A stretch of 46,076 nt of DNA, from contig JBMZCV010000017.1 in NCBI GenBank assembly GCA_049613665.1, forward strand, positions 1 through 46,076. The letters are read 5' to 3'. Shown piece by piece: positions 31,165 to 38,804 of this stretch. The position numbers and the translations under genes were made by a program. Within the stretch, counting starts at the first letter, position 1. Every line of letters starts with the position of its first letter. The notes under the pieces are model-generated. The model had not been told where the DNA came from. It did no database searches and was given only the letters and a program-made list of their open reading frames with translations. This DNA is from JBMZCV01 sp049613665. Lineage in GTDB: Bacteria > Bacteroidota > Bacteroidia > Chitinophagales > UBA2359.

Positions 31165-31492
31165 CTAAAAAAAACGAATTTTTAAGTGTATCAGTTCAAT
31201 TATCACTTTTTTCGATTGGTTAGAAATATTTGAAAAAAAGGCTATTTTTGAGTGCCAAAAATGTTTTGTGAAGTCAAATTGCTCCTCAAAAATGTCGTGC
31301 AACTAAATTGAGCAAACAAAAGTCTTTTTAAAAATAAAGACAGAAAAAAGCTTTTAGATACTAAAAGCTGGTTTGGACAACAGCAAAATTATGAGTGGTA
31401 AATGCTTCTTTTTTTGGAGTAAAACAGAGTTTTCATGTCACATTGACAAATATTAGTTGTTTAATTTTTTATAAATACCTTTTCGAAACTTT

Positions 31493-31717
31493 CAGCTATT
31501 CTCGGTTTAACAAAAGAAAACTTTTTTGATAGAGGAAACATACTATTTTTCAGTTCAAAAGACCATAAAAATAGGAAATATTGGTCTTCTTAGCCTAAAA
31601 AAAATAGTATGTTTAAACTTTTGATAAAAAAAGTCCTTAAAAACTAATTGGTTGACACAGAAAAACAAGTAAATATTTTTTTACAATATTTATTTTATCT
31701 CAAAGCGATAATAGCTA
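31493..31717 (+). mobile_element. Family A-type element, copy A2
   Basis: The left end CAGCTATTCTCGGTTTAAC and right end CAAAGCGATAATAGCTA are imperfect inverted repeats. The core is AAACATACTATTTTT (31536-31550) and its exact complement (31600-31614), enclosing GACCA/TGGTC. The inner stem differs from copy A1 (GGCCA/TGGCC) on both arms. The ends differ from those of A1 and A5, so this is a second terminal type. Confidence 0.65.
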
Positions 31718-31842
31718 CTAAGTTTTTCATTTTCCAAAAAAATAAAAAAATATAATATATAGATGCAACCTTATAAGCTATTTTACTCGTCTGAAATGTT
31801 GGCAGTAGAAAAGTAAGTAATAAAAAGTGTTTGATGTATTGC

Positions 31843-32008
31843 CAGCTATTCTTGGTTTATAAGAACATTTTTTTGGCAAGGAAAGCATATTATTTTTCAG
31901 TAAAAAAGGCAAACATTGGCCACTTTAGCTTAAAAAACAATTGCTGACACAAGAAAATAAATATATAAATTTTACATTATTCATTTTTTTTCAAAGCGAT
32001 AATGGCTA
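31843..32008 (+). mobile_element. Decayed family A-type element, copy A3
   Basis: It has the same end type as A2: CAGCTATTCTTGGTTTA at the left and TCAAAGCGATAATGGCTA at the right. The left core arm is degraded (AAGCATATTATTTTT) and the right arm is lost. Segments GGCAAGGAAAGC and TTGGCCACTTTAGC still match A1 and A5. Confidence 0.6.
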
Positions 32009-32087
32009 GTTTATTGCTAATCCATTGAAAAAAATCAGGGTTGTACTTTGCTTTTAAATGCTCAAAAAACATCTGAATGGCTACTTA
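32009..32087 (+). repeat. Partial family B repeat (right part)
   Basis: TTATTGCTAATCCATTGAAA and ATCTGAATGGCTACTT match the middle and right end of copy B1. The left hairpin is missing. It directly abuts the right end of A3. Confidence 0.55.
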
Positions 32088-32363
32088 AAAACAAACAGAA
32101 TGCCACTTTTAGGACACTAAAAATAAAAAAAACGTATAAAAAACTACATTTTATGGAAAATTATGAAATACAACAAGACATTTATTTTTCTATATAGTTC
32201 GTTATAAAAAATATTATGCTTATTTTTGCCAATGAATTAGTTTTTTTTTATGCTAGAAATCATTATCTCACAACATTTTTTGAAAAGATGCTTATGTAAA
32301 GAAAACTATACACTAAAAATGTTTATAAGTACTCAAACAATAATAAACCATATATTGTGAGAA

Positions 32364-32418
32364 GCTAACACGCCACAATTTCACAAAAAACTGTTTATTA
32401 AAATAGTGCTTGACACTT
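32364..32418 (-). repeat. Partial family B repeat (left part)
   Basis: AGCTAACACG at the left, then CTGTTTATTAAAATAGTGCT and TGACACTT, correspond to the left half of family B in reverse orientation. It ends 34 bp before the porV start. Confidence 0.55.
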
Positions 32419-32452
32419 AGCGTTAATTTTCAACTTTTAATTTAAATAAAAT

Positions 32453-33622
32453 ATGAAAAGTTTGTTTTGTTGCAAAGCTATCTTTGCGGTTTTATTTGCT
32501 TGCCTACTAACAGGAGAAAGCATTTTGGCACAAATCAGTACGCAGGACCTTGATGGCCGAGTAAATACTGTTTTTACGGCTATCCCTTTCTTACGAATCA
32601 ATCCTGATGGCCGAACAGGCGGCATGGGAGATGTAGGCCTGGCTACTGAAGCCGACCCTGGTGCCATTTATCACAACGCATCAAAATTGGCATTTGCACC
32701 CAATGACTTAGGCTTAGGACTCACTTACACACCATGGCTTCGACAACTCGTTGATGATATATATATCGCTCACTTGGCTGGCTACAAACGAATAAATGAC
32801 ATTCAAACATTAGGCTTATCATTGCGATTTTTCTCATTAGGTAGCATACAATTTACTGATGTCATGGGTACTGACCAAGGGCAATACCGACCTAGCGAGT
32901 TTGCTTTCGATTTGGCTTATGCTCGTAAACTAGGCGATAACTTCTCCACAGGTATTACCTTAAAATATGTACGCTCTGATTTGGCTAAAGGCCAAGAAGT
33001 AGGAAGTGGAAATATTGTGAGAGCAGCTCAAGGCGTAGCTGCCGATGTGTCTTTTTATTACGAAAATGAACACGATATTTTGTATGGTGGTAAATGGGCA
33101 GTTGGAACAGCAATTACCAATATCGGTAATAAGGTTTCTTATACACAAGAAGATACCAGAGATTTCATTCCTATTAATTTAGGCATAGGTTCGAACTTCG
33201 AGTTGAACTTCGACGACTACAACTCCATAACTTTTGCTTTCGATATCAACAAACTTATGGTACCAACGCCAGACCTTAGCGACTCAACTGCTGCTTTTCG
33301 TGACAAACCTTTGTTGAGTGGTATGTTTGGTTCTTTCAATGATGCTCCTGGTGGCATTAGCGAAGAATTTACAGAGTTGATGTATTCTGTTGGTATAGAA
33401 TATTGGTACAACAAGCAATTTGCAGTGCGTGCAGGGCATTTCAACGAACATCAATTGAAAGGAAATCGTAAATATATTACTCTTGGTTTGGGTTTGCGAT
33501 ATAGCACCTTCGGCTTAAACTTTTCGTATATTGTGCCTACTTCTAGCCAACGAAACCCGCTTGACAATACCTTGCGTTTTTCGCTTACTTTCGATTTTAA
33601 TGGAAATAACGATACCGAATAG
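32453..33622 (+). CDS. porV: Type IX secretion system outer-membrane protein PorV
   Basis: 389 residues. A signal peptide (about 1-27, ending SILAQ) is followed by the PorV signature: AIPFLRINPDGRTGGMGDVG (about 43-62) and GAIYHNASKLAFAPNDLGLG. Repeated amphipathic strands of a FadL-like barrel follow (LGLSLRFFSLGSIQFTD, STGITLKYVRSDLAKG, YSVGIEYWYNKQFAVRAGHF, GLGLRYSTFGLNFSYIVPTS). PorV carries cargo with C-terminal sorting domains from the T9SS translocon to the PorU sortase. porU is often next to porV but is absent here. Its cargo-type neighbours in this window are at 952, 17976 and 38805. Upstream is repeat debris and downstream a strong terminator. Confidence 0.93.
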   Translation: MKSLFCCKAIFAVLFACLLTGESILAQISTQDLDGRVNTVFTAIPFLRINPDGRTGGMGDVGLATEADPGAIYHNASKLAFAPNDLGLGLTYTPWLRQLVDDIYIAHLAGYKRINDIQTLGLSLRFFSLGSIQFTDVMGTDQGQYRPSEFAFDLAYARKLGDNFSTGITLKYVRSDLAKGQEVGSGNIVRAAQGVAADVSFYYENEHDILYGGKWAVGTAITNIGNKVSYTQEDTRDFIPINLGIGSNFELNFDDYNSITFAFDINKLMVPTPDLSDSTAAFRDKPLLSGMFGSFNDAPGGISEEFTELMYSVGIEYWYNKQFAVRAGHFNEHQLKGNRKYITLGLGLRYSTFGLNFSYIVPTSSQRNPLDNTLRFSLTFDFNGNNDTE

Positions 33623-33683
33623 GCTTGTATTTCAAAATGCTTTTGATATAGAAAGCAACATATCAAATAATTTCATAAAAAAA

Positions 33684-33721
33684 GAACCTTTTGTATTGTG
33701 ATAAAACAATACAAAAGGTTC
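33684..33721. terminator. Strong bidirectional terminator after porV
   Basis: GAACCTTTTGTATTGT (33684-33699) is perfectly complementary to ACAATACAAAAGGTTC (33706-33721) with a 6-nt loop, an A-run before it and a T-run after it. It lies about 60 bp past the porV stop. Confidence 0.9.
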
Positions 33722-33795
33722 TTTTTTTTATGGTAAATAAATTGTAAAGTACATTAGTTTATATGGAAAGCACTTTAAAAATGCCTTCCATATAA

Positions 33796-34076
33796 CAATA
33801 GTTCGGACATTTATACATTTTTTAAGTAGTCGGACAGATTTATTCTACAAATTGTGAAAACTAACACGCTGAATATCAATGCGTTAGCAACGAATCGTCC
33901 TTTGTTAAATAGTGCTTGGCACTTATCAAAGGCTTAAACATACTATTTTTTTTAGGCTAAAGTGGCCAATAGTTGCAAATTTTATAGCCTTTTGAAATGA
34001 AAAATAGTATGTTTCCCTTGTCAAAAGGCGTTTTTTATTCAACTGAAAATTGTTATAAAAAATGTCCGAATCATTG
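33796..34076 (-). mobile_element. Family A element, copy A5, with a family B copy inserted in it
   Basis: Reverse orientation. The ends CAATAGTTCGGACATTT and (from the other side) CAATGATTCGGACATTT match copy A1 with two mismatches. Both flanks read ATATAA (33790-33795 and 34077-34082), consistent with a 6-bp target duplication. The core is AAACATACTATTTTT and its complement. Compared with A1 it is interrupted by 101 bp of family B (33824-33924) at the point corresponding to TTTGATAA in A1, and the A1-like sequence resumes after it. It lies between porV and the TonB receptor in a 475-bp gap without a gene. Confidence 0.85.
33824..33924 (-). repeat. Family B repeat, copy B7, nested in A5
   Basis: 101 bp, from AAGTAGTCGG at the left to AGTGCTTGGCACTT at the right in reverse orientation, with an internal CTAACACG/GCGTTAG stem. 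Removing it restores a sequence close to A1 across the junction. Confidence 0.88.
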
Positions 34077-34097
34077 ATATAAGCACTCAAAAAGAAT

Positions 34098-36782
34098 TTA
34101 AAAATAAGTTTTCAAGCTCACATTCCAAGTACGGCCAAAGCCATAAAAACCTCTTAAATCGCTAATATCAATATCTGTACCTGTTTTGTCTTCTACATCT
34201 ACAACGTATTTTTCGTTTAACAAGTTATTTACATTTCCACGCAACACAAATTTCATGCTGCCAATAGTTACAGGCAAACTCACACCAGCATCAAGCAAGC
34301 CATAAGAAGGTACTTTGAAAGCTTGTTCTGTGTAACTTGGGTCGGTTCTATCAACAGGGTCGAAACTAGCATACAAATTGCTGTAATGAACATAAGTCGC
34401 ATCAACTTTTACGCCAAGACCAAGTTGATAATCGCCACTAATAGCGAAAGTTGTTTGCGGTGCATCGCCTACTTTTAGCCCTTTTGCATATACTGCTACC
34501 TCACCAACAACTTGATTGTCGTCGTCGCTAATTGTTGCACTTACATCATTTTTCCATTGCCAGTCACCGATTGAAACAGCAGCATTAAGATTTAATTTGT
34601 CGATAGGGTTAGCCTTCAAATCAAGTTCAATACCTTGATGCACTGCATTTAAGCCAGCGATATTGGCCGTAAAATCATTGCCTTGTGTATCTTCAAAGTT
34701 ACGGAACAAAGATTTATCGTTCCATTGTGTGTAATATACATTGAAATTGGCTGCAATTTTTGAGCTACGCAAACCATATCCCAACTCTATGCCCAATACT
34801 TTTTCATTTTTGGCATTCATATTGGCATTATTATCATAGCTCGGAAAAACAACATCAAAGCTCGGAGCTCGTGAGAAATATCCTGCATTCACAAATACAT
34901 TGTGCATATTATTGATATTGTAATTTGCACCTACTTTTGCTGTATATCCCAAATAGTTGAAGCTATCGCTTTTTTGGTTGTCTGGCGTATATTGAAAATA
35001 ATCTATTCTTGTTAGACTTGTATTTGCCAAAGAAGCCGAAACGAAAGCTGTCAAGGCTTCATTGTGTGTATATTCCAATTGCGAAAACACGCCTTGCCAA
35101 CCTACTAAACCATCATTATGATAAGCAATAGTATCGCCCTCTTGTGCCAAAAATCCTTTTTCACGAGAACCAATATAACCATCGCCATCAATATCCAATT
35201 CTAATACTTGTCGGTTGCTGTTGCGAGACTCCAACCAATAATCATTGCCCATTAAATCGGCTATTTTGCGATAGTGAATACCTTTGTATTGACGTACATC
35301 AAGACCAGCAGTAAGATTAAGTTTATCGCTCAAGCTGTGATTCATCGTAGAAAGCACACCATACCAGTTGTGCGAGTTCATAGAAGTACGCTTAATAAAA
35401 CCTTTGTTTTCTGAGTTTACGCTAATAGTATCATTTACGGTATAGCTTTGGCCTTCGCCAGCCACAAAACCATATTCATCTGTTTCATAGTGTCCTTCTG
35501 CTGGAAAACCTGCTACATTAGCTGTTCCTGTATTCCAAGCCACAATTCCGTCCACATCAATCTGATTGTAGGCATCACGAAATCCCCAAGTACCTCTGCC
35601 ATTGATAGAACCACGGTCGCCCGTTCCGCCACCTCTACCTGTCGAAACATAAACCGAAGTATTTAAAAACGTTTTTTCGCTAATGTTCCAATAGTGATTT
35701 AAAGAAATTTGCGGTTTGTGATAAAAGTTTTCTCTTATACTATAAGTTTGTCCATCTTTATATCCCCAGTCAGAGTTATAAGTTTGGCCTACTTCATCAT
35801 ACAGTCCCAACTTTTCTTTGAAACTACGTTGTCCATGTCTTTGTGGAGCACCAATAGCTGTTAAAACAAGCTGATGATTTTTGCCCAACTCTTTGGCAAT
35901 AGAACCAAAATAAGAATAAGCATCTACCCAAGTACCATCTACATAGCCATCGCCAGTAGTGCGTGAACCAGAAAAGGTAACAGCCCAGCCGCCTTCCATT
36001 CGGCCAGTAGATAAAGTTAAACCATATTTTTGGTAGCCACTATTTCCGATACCATAATATAGGCTGCCACCTTGTTCCATATCTGTGGTTTTCGTGATAA
36101 TGTTTATCGTACCACCAACAGAACTGACCGCTAATTTTGAAGCTCCCAAGCCACGTTGAACCTGCATAGTTCTTGTTACATCACTCAAGCCAGCCCAATT
36201 GCTCCAATATACCCAACCATTTTCCATATCGTTTACAGGAATACCGTTAATCAAAACAGCCGTATTGCGTTGGTCAAAACCTCTAACATTGATACGAGCA
36301 TCACCAAAACCACCACCTTGTTTGGTTGCATAAACAGAAGGCGTTGCTTTCAAAATTTCAGGAAATTCTTGATTACCGATTTTCGCTTCAATTTCTTCTG
36401 CTTTAATCGTGCTAACAGCCACAGGCGTTTTGCGGTCTATGGCATAAGAAGCCACTACTTGTATTTCCTCTAAGCCAAGAGCCGTTGAAGCCAATGCAAC
36501 AGTACCTATATCAAGGTCGCCATTTACATCTACTTCCATTTCTTGATTTTCATAGCCAATAAAGCTAATAGAAAGCTGATGTTTGCCATCGCTCACATCT
36601 CTAATTATAAATTTACCCTCTAAATCGCTAACAGAACCTTTGGTTGTGCCATCAAGTGTGACGGTAGCACTTACCAAGCTTTCGTTACTTTCGGCATCAA
36701 CGATAGTACCTCTAATTGTACCTTGTGCCAGAAGGCCAATGTTTACTAAACATAAAAGAAAAAGTGTAAAAAGTTGTTTCAT
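34098..36782 (-). CDS. TonB-dependent outer-membrane receptor
   Basis: 894 residues. Signal peptide about 1-19. A carboxypeptidase regulatory-like domain lies at about 20-105 (GTIRGTIVDAESNESLVSAT, ISFIGYE), then the plug domain (about 115-235: TPVAVSTIKAEEIEAK, GFGDARINVRGFDQRNTAVL, GGTINIITKTT). A large beta barrel follows to the end and closes with an aromatic C-terminus (WNVSLKTYF). Within the barrel, DIDGDGYIGSREKG is an EF-hand-like Asp/Gly loop. Such receptors import siderophores, vitamins or glycans using TonB energy. No SusD partner lies next to it, so a polysaccharide-utilisation role is not indicated; the ligand is unknown. Monocistronic. Confidence 0.92.
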   Translation of the reverse strand: MKQLFTLFLLCLVNIGLLAQGTIRGTIVDAESNESLVSATVTLDGTTKGSVSDLEGKFIIRDVSDGKHQLSISFIGYENQEMEVDVNGDLDIGTVALASTALGLEEIQVVASYAIDRKTPVAVSTIKAEEIEAKIGNQEFPEILKATPSVYATKQGGGFGDARINVRGFDQRNTAVLINGIPVNDMENGWVYWSNWAGLSDVTRTMQVQRGLGASKLAVSSVGGTINIITKTTDMEQGGSLYYGIGNSGYQKYGLTLSTGRMEGGWAVTFSGSRTTGDGYVDGTWVDAYSYFGSIAKELGKNHQLVLTAIGAPQRHGQRSFKEKLGLYDEVGQTYNSDWGYKDGQTYSIRENFYHKPQISLNHYWNISEKTFLNTSVYVSTGRGGGTGDRGSINGRGTWGFRDAYNQIDVDGIVAWNTGTANVAGFPAEGHYETDEYGFVAGEGQSYTVNDTISVNSENKGFIKRTSMNSHNWYGVLSTMNHSLSDKLNLTAGLDVRQYKGIHYRKIADLMGNDYWLESRNSNRQVLELDIDGDGYIGSREKGFLAQEGDTIAYHNDGLVGWQGVFSQLEYTHNEALTAFVSASLANTSLTRIDYFQYTPDNQKSDSFNYLGYTAKVGANYNINNMHNVFVNAGYFSRAPSFDVVFPSYDNNANMNAKNEKVLGIELGYGLRSSKIAANFNVYYTQWNDKSLFRNFEDTQGNDFTANIAGLNAVHQGIELDLKANPIDKLNLNAAVSIGDWQWKNDVSATISDDDNQVVGEVAVYAKGLKVGDAPQTTFAISGDYQLGLGVKVDATYVHYSNLYASFDPVDRTDPSYTEQAFKVPSYGLLDAGVSLPVTIGSMKFVLRGNVNNLLNEKYVVDVEDKTGTDIDISDLRGFYGFGRTWNVSLKTYF

Positions 36783-36977
36783 AAATCTGTTTTTTTATTT
36801 ACAAAAATGTTTTTTCCGTGTTAAAGCAAGTAGTAGATAATGTTGTTGAAATATAAACTATGTAGTACATTTTAGTCTTTTTGTGTAATGTAAATATTTT
36901 TTTATTAAAACAGTTCATTCATATAATAATAACTAAATATTTATTTTTCACATAAAAAATGATGCAAATACTTTTTC

Positions 36978-38429
36978 TTATTTATGATTGCGTACTAACA
37001 AATCTATTTTTTCCACTAACCATGCTTTTTCCGCCACTTCTATGCACTTTTCTACTATTTCATAAAACTGTTGCCACGCCATTTTATCGGCTTCTACATC
37101 TTGTTTGATAGCAAAAATCTGTTTCACAAAAGCAATCAAATTTTCGTAATACACTACATTTTTCGTCAATATTTTGCTATTTCGTTTCAGAAAAGTGGCA
37201 AAACTTTGTAAATACAAATCTAATTCATCTTCATACTGAAAATCAATTTCGTGTTTCATATACAACTCATAAAAAGTTTTTAGCTGCAAAGCTTTCACAC
37301 CCAAACGCAGCAAAACATCTTTAAATTTTGTGGAACTAAGCAATGGCAAAACCGATTCGTATTCCTGCTGATGAAAACGCACCGTAGCCAAGTTGAAAGC
37401 AAATGTCGTTTTATCCAAGTGTTTTTGATAAGCTAACAAAAAGTCTGCTGTCCATTCCAATTCTTCGGCAAGCATAGCTACCGCCACAATATTTCGGCAA
37501 GTAGAAGCAGGCACTTTGCCATCTACCAACAAAATTTTATGCTCAATTTCTAGTTTATAAATATCCAATAATTCATTGATATACTTTGGCTTGCCTTGAT
37601 TGAGTTGTTTGATGCAAAAATTACGAGCCAAAACCAGCATATTTTGCGTTTCTTTTAGCGAAAAACGATAGAGATATTGCTGTAACAAGCCTTTTAGCGT
37701 CAAAAAATGATGTATTTCATCTGGTTTTAGCAAACTCAAAACGCCAAAATAATAAATCTGAATAGCTGGATTTTTTCTATAAATAGGCAAAGTAGCCGTT
37801 TGCAACACGCTATCCATCATATAAATATCGTATTCGTGAGCCTGAAAACGCTGATAATTCAAGACTTTGCAATAGTATTTGAGTTTGTTGCACAAATAAA
37901 AAGCGTCCAATTCGGTATGAACAGCCTGCAAAAGCGGTTCTTTGTTGCGTTGCTCTTCGGCTTCTACAACCTTGTGTTTTTCGAGTGCCAACTGCCAAGA
38001 CTGATAAAAACTAGCTTCTGCTTGCAAAGGCATTTTTTCGAGTAGCAGGCTTGTTTTTGCCATTTTTTGTTCCCAAAAAGCATTCAAATTTCTTTTTTGA
38101 TAAGCCGCCAAAGCCGAAATATGTTGCGTTGTTTCATTTTGTTGCCATTCTTCTAAATGAAAAAAACGGTCTATCAATTTCAACAATTCGCCCATGAGCT
38201 TGTGCAAGCGTTTTTCTTTATAAGCTTCATTTGGAAATAAAGCGGAAAAAACGGTTTTGCGTTCTAGCTGCTTGCTTTCAAATTTTGGTGCAAACTGCTG
38301 AATATAGCGATACAAAGCGACAATATTTCGGTTCGTATTGAAATAAGGTGAGTCCACGAATTTATCTAATTTTCGGAGTTCTTTTCTGTTGCAAGTTTTT
38401 AAGAGAGCGATGAGTTTGGTGTGCTGCAT
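36978..38429 (-). CDS. All-helical protein of unknown function
   Basis: 483 residues from the ATG at 38429 (MQHTKLIALLKTCNRKEL). An extension to 38507 would cross a palindromic repeat and is not favoured. No signal peptide or membrane span. The N-terminal segment, KTCNRKELRKLDKFVDSPYF then NTNRNIVALYRYI, is well defined and may be a conserved domain start; I recall similar uncharacterised Bacteroidota proteins but no function. The rest is Leu/Lys/Glu-rich helices (for example CNKLKYYCKVLNYQRFQAHE and LRLGVKALQLKTFYELYMKH) that look like a TPR-like solenoid. Confidence 0.65.
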   Translation of the reverse strand: MQHTKLIALLKTCNRKELRKLDKFVDSPYFNTNRNIVALYRYIQQFAPKFESKQLERKTVFSALFPNEAYKEKRLHKLMGELLKLIDRFFHLEEWQQNETTQHISALAAYQKRNLNAFWEQKMAKTSLLLEKMPLQAEASFYQSWQLALEKHKVVEAEEQRNKEPLLQAVHTELDAFYLCNKLKYYCKVLNYQRFQAHEYDIYMMDSVLQTATLPIYRKNPAIQIYYFGVLSLLKPDEIHHFLTLKGLLQQYLYRFSLKETQNMLVLARNFCIKQLNQGKPKYINELLDIYKLEIEHKILLVDGKVPASTCRNIVAVAMLAEELEWTADFLLAYQKHLDKTTFAFNLATVRFHQQEYESVLPLLSSTKFKDVLLRLGVKALQLKTFYELYMKHEIDFQYEDELDLYLQSFATFLKRNSKILTKNVVYYENLIAFVKQIFAIKQDVEADKMAWQQFYEIVEKCIEVAEKAWLVEKIDLLVRNHK

Positions 38430-38804
38430 ATTCTTTTTTTGCTGACTTTGAAAACCTGACAGGTTTTTCTCAATTAGAAAATATTTTTCGTTATCAAAAC
38501 GAATCATAAAATAAGTGATAGATTTTATATTTACATAAAAACCTGTCAGGTTTGGTAAATGGTTTTTAGAGTGAAATATTTTTTTTCTGCGAAGATAAAT
38601 ATTTTTTTGAAGAGAAACAATTTATGATTTTTAAACTGTATAAAAGGCTGTTTTATAGGTTTTTAACGAAAAAAGCAAAATACGAAGCGAAAAGTAATAA
38701 GGTTTTTAAAAGAGAAAAATAGAGATTTCTGTTTTTGTAGCTTTATATTTAATAGTGCATCTTTGTAGCAGAATAAAATACATAATCATAAAAACATTTT
38801 TGAA
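38430..38804. other. Intergenic region with a palindrome pair, no gene
   Basis: 375 bp between divergent genes. It contains the inverted pair of CCTGACAGG palindromes (38452-38553) and AT-rich sequence. A near-consensus CATCTTTG lies about 45 bp before the LRR gene, where TAnnTTTG would be expected. Confidence 0.6.
38452..38553. repeat. Inverted pair of AAACCTG(A/T)CAGGTTT palindromes
   Basis: AAACCTGACAGGTTT (about 38452-38466) and AAACCTGTCAGGTTT (about 38539-38553) are each near-palindromes and complementary to one another, about 73 nt apart. From memory, this 15-mer is a frequent intergenic repeat in Bacteroidota genomes. Function is unknown. Confidence 0.7.

Larger units (their letters stand above)
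31165..32452. other. Repeat graveyard between icd and porV, no gene
   Basis: About 1.3 kb with no credible gene on either strand. It contains two family A-type elements (31493-31717 and 31843-32008) and two partial family B copies (32009-32087 and 32364-32418). The remaining parts are AT-rich and match nothing recognised. Confidence 0.7.
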
